The notes beneath the pieces are model-generated. The model saw only the letters and a program-made list of their open reading frames with translations. It ran no database searches and was not told the DNA's origin. A stretch of 64,000 bases of DNA from Phytoactinopolyspora halophila (GTDB lineage: Bacteria > Actinomycetota > Actinomycetes > Jiangellales > Jiangellaceae). Positions 52,301-60,535 of this stretch are shown one piece after another. Location: contig NZ_QMIG01000014.1 of NCBI RefSeq assembly GCF_003287285.1, positions 62,001 through 126,000 of the forward strand. Direction: 5' to 3'. Position 1 is the stretch's first letter; each line of letters opens with the position of its first letter. The position numbers and the translations under genes are program-made.

Positions 52301-52488
52301 ACGATTTGCAGAGCCTTGGCCGGATTCTCCGGCTGCTCGTCCCGCCACAGCCCTTCCACCAGCCGCGCAGTGCTGCAGCCCGTATGCAGGTCACCGGCGA
52401 GCATCGCCAGGAGGCTACGCAGCCGGGTGCCGCTGATTTCCTGGCCGCGATAGGCCACCCGGGACAACAGGGTCAGCTGGATGGTCAC
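49312..52488 (-). CDS. BTAD/AfsR-type transcriptional regulator with NB-ARC ATPase and TPR-like repeats
   Basis: A 1058-residue SARP-like regulator. In order: an OmpR-type winged helix (about 1-90, LVEGLWRDEQPENPAKALQI), a BTAD domain (about 95-245), an NB-ARC ATPase with P-loop GAGGLGKTR (279-287) and VLVLDNCEH, a winged-helix segment (LPLAVELAAARVRVMSV), and a long helical repeat region to the end. Such proteins activate secondary-metabolite or exporter genes; binding of a ligand to the repeats is presumed. It is the last of six minus-strand genes that are spaced by only a few bases, and it faces DrrAB. Confidence 0.9.
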   Translation of the reverse strand: MTIQLTLLSRVAYRGQEISGTRLRSLLAMLAGDLHTGCSTARLVEGLWRDEQPENPAKALQIVVSRARTQLGSDLIITTPTGYRLSLRDDEVDASAILHSASASARCSRAGDYASALAHAEDGLALWEEAESDDTASDDPVSALRAERASTYRSLVRARALALSRLGRYAEAVEPLADLIRERPRDEELLRELLFSEAATVGAPAALVRYETYRRTLRDELGVDPGADLQDVHRQLLHEAEPAVRHGVVEEPNALLGRDGDVAAVADLMRTSRVTSIVGAGGLGKTRLAHAVSRQVEQRSVHVVALAGVTSDDDVASEVASVLGVGESRRASVGHRAVPSDLLGGIANALGHGPAVLVLDNCEHVISGVAELVRSLLSMTQHVRVLTTSRAPLGLSSESVYMLPELDRSTTVELFEQRARAARSDVDLPAGTVAELCRHLDGLPLAVELAAARVRVMSVAEIVEGLKDRFGLLRGGPRDAPERHHTLRAVIEWSWNLLDSAGQASMRALSIFPGGFTAAAAAYLLDEEDVRHVLEQLVDQSLLKVSGAPSGTRFSMLETVREFSASLREEAGETEDVIDGFLAWARDFGMAYHESPFGAEPFVATERIRTEQDNLMQALRYGIARVDGATVAATSAVLGSLWIVETNHSRLTTLVGDSAWVLSHFRPEPEFVDVVRAASTLSVASAFMLEGPSPVRSLVTLRRLPQAPPNTFVRAVATVLRAAPEFRGPDRSALHALCDSDEPLVAGIARGIASYLAEQEGDLEGALVAADGMAESLADSDVPWMRLMAQTRVAELNVNLERGVEARWYLESALRVLEELGGSDHIGIRGALALVNLSLGDIDEAERWLNLVTCDPVNDSVADLAFGVGVRAEIALARGDRDTGLRLWRQAFDQLRNAESPFTGGDPAMDPWLLEIQAAAVVAHAHHGRLDLVENIAGELPPKVSTMLANPVNNPPAYLMELAVCGAILLALAMVDIDHGQRSGDEHATRSGVRLVALAERFRFVRNFQPTMSSARARDVAEQADRPAYEDAVSSYAGLTGDELRAVALKVLRSRRPS

Positions 52489-52497
52489 AGGAGCAGG

Positions 52498-53346
52498 CTA
52501 TCCAGGCAGCCGGGCATCAGACAGCTCATCTCGCAGCCGGCGCCATGCCAGCAGCCCGCAGACGGCGAACCCCAGGGCGTTGGCGATGCCGTGCGTCGCC
52601 ACCATCCACGACAACGACAGATACGGCACCACATTCCACACCTGGCCGGCGGCCCAGCTCAACGCCAGGATCATCGTAGCCGCGAGTACGGCCGCGCTGA
52701 TCGTGAACAGCAGCCGGGTCGCATGGTGTGTCGATGCGGGGCGGACACGTCGCCACATCGTCCAGCCGAGCATCCACATGCCTGCGGTGAGTACGACGGC
52801 TCCCAGTAGCTCTACCTCGTCCGAGGTGAAATACCCCGCGAAGACCAGCGCGGTGCCCACCGGGACCGTCAGAGCAGCGGTCTCCGACATCGGTGAGCAC
52901 ACCGTACTCGCCGCCAGTCCCGCGATCAGCGCAGCGGCAAAACCGGCGAAGTGAAAATGTGCCACCGTGAGCGCGAGGATGGCCACGTCGAAGCCGAACA
53001 GTTCGTAACCGGCGCGTTCGGCGATCAGGCTGCTTCCGGCGACCAGGGGAGCGACCATGGCGGTCAATATGGCGATCTCTACCGGCCGCAAGGATCGCCG
53101 ACGCCACAACCGGAGCACCGCCAGGGCGGCGAGCCACAGAGTAACCAGGGCATAGACGCTCGCCAACGCCACGGCCAGGCCACCGCGTTCCAGTACCAAC
53201 GACACTGCTCCGGCCAGGGCCGCACCGGGCCAGATCTGAACGATCACATGTAGCGCACCTCGGCCGTCGTCCATGAGACGCAGCCCGAGTGGCACCACGA
53301 GCACCATGCCGAGAATGACGACCGATCCGACGAGCACGTCCGACAT
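52498..53346 (-). CDS. YndJ-like membrane protein
   Basis: A 282-residue protein with nine or so hydrophobic helices. The segment LTVAHFHFAGFAAALIAGLA, with the HFHFAG core, is characteristic of the YndJ family, whose function is unknown. It starts 14 bases after the response regulator and ends 9 bases before the BTAD regulator, so it belongs to the same operon. Confidence 0.75.
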   Translation of the reverse strand: MSDVLVGSVVILGMVLVVPLGLRLMDDGRGALHVIVQIWPGAALAGAVSLVLERGGLAVALASVYALVTLWLAALAVLRLWRRRSLRPVEIAILTAMVAPLVAGSSLIAERAGYELFGFDVAILALTVAHFHFAGFAAALIAGLAASTVCSPMSETAALTVPVGTALVFAGYFTSDEVELLGAVVLTAGMWMLGWTMWRRVRPASTHHATRLLFTISAAVLAATMILALSWAAGQVWNVVPYLSLSWMVATHGIANALGFAVCGLLAWRRLRDELSDARLPG

Positions 53347-53360
53347 GACCCGAAGAGTAG

Positions 53361-53981
53361 CTAACCGAGCAGGCCGCGCCGGTAAGCCTCGCCGACTGCC
53401 GCAGCCCGGTCCCGAACGCCCAGCTTGTCGTAGATGTGCTGGAGATGGGTCTTGATGCTCGCCTCGCTGATGAACAGCCGAGCGGCCGCATCCCGGTTAG
53501 AGGCGCCGTCGGCGACCAGCCGGAGCACTTCGAACTCCCGGTCGCTGAGCGCAGATGTGGACGGCTTGCGCACCCGTCCCATCAGCTGGTGCGCGACCGA
53601 TGGAGCGAGCACTGACTCTCCACGTGCCGCAGCGCGGACCGCGCGTATCAGCTCCTCGGTTGGGGCGTCTTTGAGAAGGTAGCCCGTGGCGCCCGCCTCT
53701 ATCGCCGGCAAGACGTCGCTCTCGCTGTCGAAGGTGGTCAGCACCAGCACCCCGACGTCAGCGGACATCTGACGCAGCGCGGCGATCGCCTGCACGCCGT
53801 CCATTCCCGGCATCCGCAGGTCCATGAGCACGACGTGCACGCCGAGTGCCGCGGCCCGGTCCACCGCTTCCCTGCCGTTGGACGCATCGCCAGCCACCTC
53901 GATGTCCGGCTCATGGGCGAAGGCCCCGCGCAGCCCATCGCGGACCACCGGATGGTCGTCGACGATCAATACGCGGATCAC
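53361..53981 (-). CDS. NarL/LuxR-type response regulator
   Basis: A 206-residue regulator. Receiver with D54 in VVLMDLRMPG, LTTFDSE and YLLKDAP; LuxR HTH in LSDREFEVLRLVADGASNRD and ISEASIKTHLQHIY. Its start overlaps the kinase stop by four bases. It probably controls this exporter operon, in the manner of LiaR/VraR-like systems. Confidence 0.94.
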   Translation of the reverse strand: MIRVLIVDDHPVVRDGLRGAFAHEPDIEVAGDASNGREAVDRAAALGVHVVLMDLRMPGMDGVQAIAALRQMSADVGVLVLTTFDSESDVLPAIEAGATGYLLKDAPTEELIRAVRAAARGESVLAPSVAHQLMGRVRKPSTSALSDREFEVLRLVADGASNRDAAARLFISEASIKTHLQHIYDKLGVRDRAAAVGEAYRRGLLG

Positions 53982-55219
53982 TTCTGCTCCACAGTGATCG
54001 CTGGGACGCTGGCGCTGATCGCCGTACCTTCGCCCGGTTCGCTCTCGATGTCCACGGTCCCTCCGACACTGCGGATCCGCTGCCGCATACTGTTCAGCCC
54101 GAACCCCGCCTGACCCCTATCCTGCATCCCCTTCCCGTCGTCCCGGACATCGAGCAAGACGACGTCGTCCAGGTAGGACAGCGTCAGCCCGACCCGCGAG
54201 GCCTGGGCGTGCTTGGCGACGTTCGTCAGTGCCTCTTGCGCCGCCCGGAACAGGGCGACCTCGATCGCCGGGCTGAGCGGGAGCCGATCTCCGGTGACGC
54301 CCACACTCAGCGTCACGCCCGTGCCTTCGGCCCACTGTTGCGCCAGGTCATCGAGCGCGTCGGGCAGGTGCGCGCCGTCCAGTTCGCGCGGCCGGAGAGC
54401 CTGTACGGATCTGCGTGCCTCGGTCAAGCTATGCCGGGCGAGCTCCAAGGCGCGGTCCAGATGTTGTCGTGCCTGGTCAGGCGGTTCCCATCCACGCTGC
54501 GCCGCCTGCACCTGGGTCACGATGCCCGTCAGGCCCTGCGCGAGAGTGTCGTGGATCTCCCGGGCCATGCGCTGACGTTCGTCGAGCACGCCGGCCTCAC
54601 GGGCCTGAGTCAGCAATTGAGCATGCAGCCCGGCGTTCTCTTCCAGGGCAGCCTCCAACCTCGCCACCATCTCCTCGCGCTGCCTGTCGTGTTCGGCACC
54701 TTTCACGGCGAACACGATCCCCACGCCGATCGCAGCCGTCTGGATGGCGATCACGCCGACGTACGTCCCGATCGACTGCGCCTTCGCCTCCGGGAAACCC
54801 ATCGCCATCGTGTTGAGAACGACCGACGTGCCGAAGACCCCGGCCACGCCGACAGGCCACGGTCTCAGCTGGTAGGCATGGAAGAAGCCCGTGATCGCAA
54901 ACAGCACGAAGATCTCGTCGCGGCTCATCAGCGCCACGAACAGGGCCAGCAGGCCCACAAAGTACACGGCCATCGGCGCCGCACGGGCCCGGCGCTCGCG
55001 GGAAGCCAGCGTGTGTCCGGCGAGTACCCAACTGGCAGCGAGCACCACCAGGGCCAATGTACCGGCGCGGTTCGTCCAGCTCTGGTCCGACGACATCTGG
55101 CTGACAACCGTCGGCGGGATGAGAAGGATCCACGGGACGAAGATCAGCAGTGCTTCCCACCACCACTCCCAGTTGGTCGTGGTGTCGCCGCACTGCAACC
55201 TTCCCCGTCGGCCGGCCAT
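53978..55219 (-). CDS. Sensor histidine kinase (HisKA_3)
   Basis: A 413-residue kinase. The first 170 residues are five or six membrane helices without a large extracellular domain, an intramembrane-sensing layout. A coiled coil (about 175-210) leads to the phospho-histidine H223 in RMAREIHDTLAQGL, then HATPase_c with DDGKGM and GLNSMRQRI. It is 18 bases after an ABC permease gene and coupled to its regulator. Confidence 0.92.
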   Translation of the reverse strand: MAGRRGRLQCGDTTTNWEWWWEALLIFVPWILLIPPTVVSQMSSDQSWTNRAGTLALVVLAASWVLAGHTLASRERRARAAPMAVYFVGLLALFVALMSRDEIFVLFAITGFFHAYQLRPWPVGVAGVFGTSVVLNTMAMGFPEAKAQSIGTYVGVIAIQTAAIGVGIVFAVKGAEHDRQREEMVARLEAALEENAGLHAQLLTQAREAGVLDERQRMAREIHDTLAQGLTGIVTQVQAAQRGWEPPDQARQHLDRALELARHSLTEARRSVQALRPRELDGAHLPDALDDLAQQWAEGTGVTLSVGVTGDRLPLSPAIEVALFRAAQEALTNVAKHAQASRVGLTLSYLDDVVLLDVRDDGKGMQDRGQAGFGLNSMRQRIRSVGGTVDIESEPGEGTAISASVPAITVEQK

Positions 55220-55237
55220 TGCGCGCGCTCCCCGTTG

Positions 55238-56011
55238 TCATTCCCAGCGGAACAGCCTGGCTGCCGACCACCCCGCCACCACTGCGATCAATCCCATTAT
55301 CCCCAGCTGCAGGGGTTCCGAGGGCCCGGCCGTCGTGGAACCGACCGCTGCCGCGGCCGCAGTGTCGCCTAACCACGCATCCAGCAACGCTTGTACGCCG
55401 GGAGGTGTGTAGTCGCCCAGGCGTATCAAGAACTCCGGCATGAGGAATCGGGGCATATACACTCCACCCACGAGCATGACCAGCATGAAAACGAATATCG
55501 CCAGACCACTGGCGGCCCGCGCGTTCGGGGCCACGGCAGCGATCAGCAAGCCGATCGCTAGTAATGCGCCGAAGCCGACCAGGAAGGCGAGGGCGAAGGT
55601 GAACGGGTATTCGGGCGGTGATACGTCGAGGACCAGCCACGCCGCGATGATCAACAGGACCGCTGCCACGACCGCCGCCACAAGCGCGACGGTAAGCTGC
55701 GCGACCAGCAGCTTGGCCGGGTGAACGGGCGTGGTGGACATCCGGCGCAAGATGCCATTCTCCCGGTAGGTGGCGACCACACCCGGGATGTGCTGCAGTC
55801 CCAGGATGGCGAGGCCGAGCACAAGCGCCGTCGGAGTCCACAGTTCCACGAACCGCGCACCGTCGAACTCGTCTGACGGTTCCCGCAGGGCGGGAATAGC
55901 ACCGAGTCCGAGCAGGAGGGCGGTCGGGAACAGCACTCCGAAGATCACCGACATGGGCTCGCGGAGGAACAGCTTCCCCTCGACGGCAGTCGTCTTCAAC
56001 AACGTGGACAT
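55238..56011 (-). CDS. ABC-2 type exporter permease
   Basis: A 257-residue six-helix permease: MSTLLKTTAVEGKLFLREP at the N-terminus, the coupling ENGILRRMSTTPVHPAKLL, and ARAASGLAIFVFMLVMLVGG. ATG 56011 is preferred because GGGAG lies 9 bases upstream; a GTG at 56038 would give nine more residues and a GTGA overlap with the ATPase stop. It pairs with the ATPase encoded before it. Confidence 0.9.
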   Translation of the reverse strand: MSTLLKTTAVEGKLFLREPMSVIFGVLFPTALLLGLGAIPALREPSDEFDGARFVELWTPTALVLGLAILGLQHIPGVVATYRENGILRRMSTTPVHPAKLLVAQLTVALVAAVVAAVLLIIAAWLVLDVSPPEYPFTFALAFLVGFGALLAIGLLIAAVAPNARAASGLAIFVFMLVMLVGGVYMPRFLMPEFLIRLGDYTPPGVQALLDAWLGDTAAAAAVGSTTAGPSEPLQLGIMGLIAVVAGWSAARLFRWE

Positions 56012-56034
56012 GGGTGTCATCTCCCGTTCGGAAT

Positions 56035-56943
56035 TCACTGATCGAGCCGACGGCCCGTGAGGGCGACGAATGCGTCGTCCAGGCTGGCCTGGTCAACACG
56101 CAGGTCGTGGGCGACGACGTGGTGGCGCGCCAGCATCGACGTCACCGCATGCAGCAGGTTTCCGCTGCCCGACACGATCAGCCGCTCACCGTTGCGACGT
56201 ACATCGCTCACCTCGGAGAGCTCGGTGAGCAACCGATCGTCCAGCTCTCGCGACGGTCGGAACCACACCCGCTGCTCCTGGTCGGCCCGCGCCACAAGGC
56301 CCGCTGGAGTGTCCAGGGCAGCAACCCGCCCGCTGTCGATCAGGGCGAGCCGGTCGCACAGCCGCTCGGCCTCGTCCATGAAATGCGTGACGAGAACGAT
56401 CGTCACACCGGAATTCCGAACCTGGTCGATCAGCTCCCACGTATCCCGGCGAGCTTGTGGATCCAGCCCGGTGGTCAGCTCGTCGAGCACGGCTATGGTC
56501 GGGCCACCCACCAGCGCCAGTGCGATCGAAAGCCGCTGCTTCTGGCCACCGGACAGTTTCCGGTACTGGACGTCTCGCTTGTCCGCGATGCCGAGCACGT
56601 CGAGCAGCTCGTTCCAGTCCGCTGGCTGCCGATAGTAGGAGCTGTAGAGATCCAGCGCCTCCCAGACCTTGATCTTGCCCGGCAGCTCGCTCTCTTGTAA
56701 CTGCGCCCCGAGCCGTTGCCGCAACTCGACGCTATCGCGCTGCGGGTGCAGGCCGAGCACGGTCACCGAACCACGATCGGGCTGGCGCAGACCCTCGATG
56801 CACTCCACCGTCGTCGTCTTTCCCGCACCATTCGGACCGAGAATTCCGAAGATCTCGCCCTCGTCAACGGAGAATGAGACGTCGTCGACCGCCACCGTCT
56901 CGCCATAGCTCTTGTGCAGATTGGCCACCTCGATAATCGCCAT
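56035..56943 (-). CDS. ABC transporter ATP-binding protein
   Basis: A 302-residue ATPase: Walker A ILGPNGAGKTT, signature LSGGQKQRLSIALAL, Walker B IAVLDELTTGLDP (with L instead of the usual P after the glutamate), switch VTHFMDEAE. It begins the six-gene minus-strand operon with permease, kinase, regulator, YndJ-like protein and BTAD regulator. The arrangement exporter plus sensor fits detection and export of an antibiotic or toxic peptide. Confidence 0.92.
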   Translation of the reverse strand: MAIIEVANLHKSYGETVAVDDVSFSVDEGEIFGILGPNGAGKTTTVECIEGLRQPDRGSVTVLGLHPQRDSVELRQRLGAQLQESELPGKIKVWEALDLYSSYYRQPADWNELLDVLGIADKRDVQYRKLSGGQKQRLSIALALVGGPTIAVLDELTTGLDPQARRDTWELIDQVRNSGVTIVLVTHFMDEAERLCDRLALIDSGRVAALDTPAGLVARADQEQRVWFRPSRELDDRLLTELSEVSDVRRNGERLIVSGSGNLLHAVTSMLARHHVVAHDLRVDQASLDDAFVALTGRRLDQ

Positions 56944-57059
56944 GGCACAAGAATCAACGCTGCGGGCAGGCCAGCGGATCGTCCACCCGGCTAGCGGACG
57001 GGTTGATTCGCCGTATCAACCGATCGATCGATCACATCGCCAACCGGCTCTGGAGACGT

Positions 57060-57548
57060 TCAGTTCTGGACGGCGTTCCACGCGTCGACGGTTGCGGCGG
57101 CGATGGATTCGATGCGTTGCCCATACGCCTCATAGCCGTCGAACACGAAACTGCCGTGCGTCACCGGCAACCCGGAAAAGGCCGAATCGAAGTGTTCGGG
57201 AGGTCCGCCTGACGGGAGGGGCGCATACGGGGCAAGGGACTCCATGTCATAGCCCGTCCGCCGGCCATGCCTGTTCAGCTCGGCCTGGCGAGCCGTTACC
57301 CGGAGCAAAGTATCCAGGCCCTGGTCCAGATAGAGCTGCAGCATGCGGAACTGGCCGTCGAGATACGTGGCATCAGCCCTGTCCGGATGTTGCAAAAGAT
57401 AAGCGCAGATCACAGGGGCATGCCACCGGTACATGCACGCATCGGTCTGCTCTTCGGCGAGCAGCGCATGATAGTAATCCATGCACAGACCGAGCGGACC
57501 GGCGAGAGCACCGCACGTACAATGATCGACACCGGGGCTGCGTGCCAC
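57060..57548 (-). CDS. DUF5946-like protein
   Basis: A 162-residue protein with an N-terminal Cys pair (HCTCGALAGPLGLC) followed by DYYHALLAEEQTD and HAPVICAYLLQHPDRA, a helical pattern known from DUF5946 proteins of unknown function. The three cysteines and the histidine may bind a metal. A GTG start at 57548 is used; GGGA stands close upstream. It stands alone between the exporter operon and an oxidoreductase. Confidence 0.65.
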   Translation of the reverse strand: MARSPGVDHCTCGALAGPLGLCMDYYHALLAEEQTDACMYRWHAPVICAYLLQHPDRADATYLDGQFRMLQLYLDQGLDTLLRVTARQAELNRHGRRTGYDMESLAPYAPLPSGGPPEHFDSAFSGLPVTHGSFVFDGYEAYGQRIESIAAATVDAWNAVQN

Positions 57549-57654
57549 GTCCCAAATCTAGGTCACCGTCGACGTCCTTCAGGAACCGGCATCCTCATCG
57601 GCACGGCATATCACGGGCGAGCTCCGAAGCGACGGCTGGCGAGATTCGAGTTGC

Positions 57655-58638
57655 TCACGACGGCACGTGCATCACCAATCGCTTGCCGTGCAGCTCTCCC
57701 CGCTCCATACGGAGGTGCGCATCCACGGCGTCGCCGAGCGACACCCGCTCCACCGATCGGGGCCGCAATACGCCACGAGCCAGGAGTCGATTGATCATTC
57801 GTGCGGCCTCGGCGAGCTCCGCGATAGTCGCGTGCGAGATCGCGAACCCGGTGACCGAGCCATCCTTCATGTACAACGATCCGACCGGAAGAACCGGCTG
57901 CGCATGTGGCCCCGAGAGAACGACGATCCGGCCCCGGAAGGCAAGCAGATCCACCGCAGCTGTCAGGTCGTTGACACCTGATGTGTCCACCACAACGTCA
58001 ACGCCGCCAGGACACATCGCCCCGAGACGCTCCCCCACGGCAGAGTCCCGGTAGTCGACCACGTCCGACGCACCGAGCATGCGGCAATATTCCGCGTCCG
58101 CGGCCCGAGCTGTCGCGATCACCCGCATGCCTGCCTGGGTCGCGATCCTCACCAGAGCGCTGCCTACGTTCCCGGCTGCACCGGCAACCAGGACCGTTTC
58201 ACCCGGACGCGCCTGTGCGTGCTGGAACAATGCGAGAGCTGCGGTGGCGGCCGGATGCAGCACACCGACCGCGTCGTCGGGGTCCACTCCGGGTGGCAGA
58301 CGATAGAGCCGGTCGGCAGGCACGGTAGCCTGCTGGGCTGCCGCGCCCTGCCTCCCACCGTGACCCAGGCTGTTGCACCACACCCGATCGCCCGTCGAAA
58401 ATCCCGCCACACCCTCACCGCATGCGGCCACCCTGCCGACCAGATCGCGCCCGATCACGAACGGCAACGGCATCGGAGTGCGATACAAACCGGATCGGAC
58501 GAATGTGTCGACCGGATTGACGGTCGTGACGTCCACGTCGACGAGCACATCGGTTGGCCCGATCCGAGGCCGAGGAAGATCGCCGAGCCGTATATTCTCG
58601 GGCGGCCCGATCTCTTCGATATAGGCGGCACGCATCAT
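57655..58638 (-). CDS. Medium-chain (zinc-binding alcohol dehydrogenase family) oxidoreductase
   Basis: A 327-residue quinone-oxidoreductase-like MDR protein: VDVTTVNPVDTFVRSGLYRT, VIGRDLVGRVAACGEGVAGF and the NADPH motif VLVAGAAGNVGSALVRIA. Catalytic zinc cysteines are not apparent, so it is more likely a zinc-free reductase. ATG 58638 or 58635 could start. The frame runs much further upstream (to 59085), but that part has no family sequence and lies under the divergent TIGR03086 gene. Confidence 0.88.
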   Translation of the reverse strand: MMRAAYIEEIGPPENIRLGDLPRPRIGPTDVLVDVDVTTVNPVDTFVRSGLYRTPMPLPFVIGRDLVGRVAACGEGVAGFSTGDRVWCNSLGHGGRQGAAAQQATVPADRLYRLPPGVDPDDAVGVLHPAATAALALFQHAQARPGETVLVAGAAGNVGSALVRIATQAGMRVIATARAADAEYCRMLGASDVVDYRDSAVGERLGAMCPGGVDVVVDTSGVNDLTAAVDLLAFRGRIVVLSGPHAQPVLPVGSLYMKDGSVTGFAISHATIAELAEAARMINRLLARGVLRPRSVERVSLGDAVDAHLRMERGELHGKRLVMHVPS

Positions 58639-58784
58639 CGCTATTCTCTGAGATACCCGGCGTACGAGAAGCCACCGCCCGCCGTGTCGGGGCTTGCTGC
58701 CACGCTGGAGCGCCACATGCCCGATGAGTTCGGGACTCTGGGAAAGTCCAATCACCGACAGGCACGAGATCTGCAAGGAGTGAG

Positions 58785-59375
58785 ATGCTGGATCTGGAAC
58801 CCGCGACCCGCGAGCTGGCCGGACTCGTCCAGGGGATACGGGACGAGCAACTGGATGCGCCGACCCCGTGTAGCGACATGAGTGTCGGCGATTTGCTGGA
58901 CCACATCGACGGGCTGTCCCTCGCCTTCGCGGCTGCGGCGTCGAAGACACCCCCGGAGAATGGCAGCCAGGGCCCGTCGGCCGATGCTTCCCGGCTCGGA
59001 GATGATTGGCGCACCCGAATTCCCGAGCGTCTGGCCGCCCTGGCCAGCGCGTGGAAGGACGAATCCGCGTGGACCGGGATGACACAGGCAGGCGGCGTCG
59101 ACATGCCCGCGGAGATAGCCGGCGTCGTCGCTCTGGACGAGGTGGTCGTGCACGGCTGGGATCTCGCTGTCGCCAGTGGACAGGACTTCACCTGCGAGCC
59201 GCACCTATTACAGGCAGTGCACGAGTTCGTGCAATCATCAGTCGCGGAGAACCCGGAGGGAAGCCCGGGCCTGTTCGGCGCACCGGTTCCGGTGCCGCCG
59301 GACGCACCCCTCCTCGACCAGCTCATCGGCCTGACCGGACGCGACCCCTCGTGGCGGCCCCCGTCCGCAGCATGA
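58785..59375 (+). CDS. TIGR03086-family metal-binding protein (mycothiol-dependent DinB-like fold)
   Basis: A 196-residue helical-bundle protein. LDAPTPCSDMSVGDLLDHID with the first histidine, and LDEVVVHGWDLAVASGQ with the second, form the DinB/maleylpyruvate isomerase-type metal site. The family includes mycothiol-dependent enzymes; the substrate is open. The ATG has AAGGAGTGAG upstream, one of the best ribosome sites in the window. Divergent from the oxidoreductase. Confidence 0.9.
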   Translation: MLDLEPATRELAGLVQGIRDEQLDAPTPCSDMSVGDLLDHIDGLSLAFAAAASKTPPENGSQGPSADASRLGDDWRTRIPERLAALASAWKDESAWTGMTQAGGVDMPAEIAGVVALDEVVVHGWDLAVASGQDFTCEPHLLQAVHEFVQSSVAENPEGSPGLFGAPVPVPPDAPLLDQLIGLTGRDPSWRPPSAA

Positions 59376-59412
59376 TCATGTGACCTGCCACCCGCATTCG
59401 CGGTCAGCACAC

Positions 59413-60015
59413 CTACGCTGGACGGGTCGCCTGGACGAAGGTGATCCGTCCAAACCTGTGGTCGACGTGGTCGACCTCGCGGGCCGCATCGAACCCGGCC
59501 CCGGCGAGGAGCGCGGGTATGTCGTTGTCGGGGTTGCCGGCTACGGCAGGACCGTGCGCCTTCCGGGAGCGCATCGGCCGGGGCAGGTGCCGGAGGACGT
59601 GGGTCGAGCCGTGGCCATGCGTGGAGTGGCCACCGTCCTCGGCGGGAATCCGGTCGGCGTATCCCTGGACCAGGGTCAGGGAGAGGTTGCGGCGGCGCGC
59701 CTTGCGTGCGGCCCTGCGCAGGGCGTCGTGGTCGGGGTCGAGCCCGGTCACCCGGGCGTCCGGCTCTGCCGCGAGCACGGCGAACGACAGATTGCCCGTA
59801 CCACAGCCGGCGTCGACTACGACGTGGCCGGGCGCGATACCGGCAAGTTCGACCGCCCGCACGTGCAATGCGCGAGCGCCGAGCACCCGGGTGACAACGT
59901 CGTACAGCGGGAGGAGCCAGGTCCTGCCCATGCCCGGCAGGAACGGACGATCCCGCTCCTCCGGTGTGCGCTGGTCGAGGATACGTACATCGGTTGCGGC
60001 TGTCGTGGCTCTCAT
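59413..60015 (-). CDS. Class I methyltransferase with an apparent internal deletion
   Basis: A 200-residue open frame that looks like a class I methyltransferase missing its middle. Motif I (HVVVDAGCGTGNLSFAVLAA) and the strand-2 acid (ARVTGLDPDHDALRRAA) are intact, then GYADRIPAEDG runs straight into a His/Arg-rich stretch (GHSTHGHGSTHVLRHLPRPM) and then NPDNDIPALLAGAGF and the C-terminal strands. The FDRVxSSxxLHHL and LRPGGxLH strands expected between are absent, about 45 residues. It is in frame, so translated, but probably inactive. ATG 60015 has GAGGGAG 5 bases upstream. Divergent from a broken AraC gene. Confidence 0.7.
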   Translation of the reverse strand: MRATTAATDVRILDQRTPEERDRPFLPGMGRTWLLPLYDVVTRVLGARALHVRAVELAGIAPGHVVVDAGCGTGNLSFAVLAAEPDARVTGLDPDHDALRRAARKARRRNLSLTLVQGYADRIPAEDGGHSTHGHGSTHVLRHLPRPMRSRKAHGPAVAGNPDNDIPALLAGAGFDAAREVDHVDHRFGRITFVQATRPA

Positions 60016-60085
60016 GGGTGCTCCCTCATGCCCTCGGCACGCCGGTCTACCGCCACGAACAGCGCCCCGGCGTTCCGCCGTCTCG

Positions 60086-60489
60086 GTGATCCGCTTCGAC
60101 CCCAAGGATGCCCACGTCAGCCTCCCGCCGGATCACCGGCACGCCCACGACTTCCTCACCCTGGTGTATATCGAGGAGGGCACGGGCTCGTTCGCCGTCG
60201 ACGGCACCAAGCGGTCGCTACGCGCCGGCGACGTCCACGCCGTGTCTCCCGGGCAGGTCATCGGCGTCGCGGCCGCCTCGGAGCTGGCCCGCTGCCGGGC
60301 GTGGTCGGTCACGTTCACACCGGACGCCATTCCGGCGCTCGCCGGATGTTGCGCGAGACCGATCTGCCGCTCGACGTGATCGCCGCCCGGACCGGGCTGC
60401 GCGACGCCACCTATCTCGTCCGGCGCTTCCGAGACCGCTACGGCATCACCCCACAACGATGGCGCCACAGCCAGCAAGCGCGGCTGTGA
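60086..60489 (+). pseudogene. AraC-family regulator remnant (deletion plus frameshift)
   Basis: From GTG 60086 the frame encodes an AraC cupin sensor (VSLPPDHRHAHDFLTLVYIE, then AVSPGQVIGVAAASELARC) that stops at 60379. In another frame, from about 60346, there is the last part of an AraC HTH (LRETDLPLDVIAARTGLRDA, then RRFRDRYGITPQRWR) ending at 60489. The linker and first HTH, more than 100 residues in normal members, are gone and the frame changes at about 60345. It is therefore unlikely to bind DNA. The neighbour on the other strand shows a similar loss. Confidence 0.75.
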
Positions 60490-60535
60490 CGGCCACCGCG
60501 TCGTGACGAGTCGTTCCCACAGGGTGGGCCATCGG

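Noticed and set aside
57655-59085. Extended N-terminus of the oxidoreductase up to 59085
   Set aside because: The extra 149 residues are low-complexity Arg/Pro/Ser sequence antisense to the TIGR03086 gene; the family N-terminus starts at 58638.
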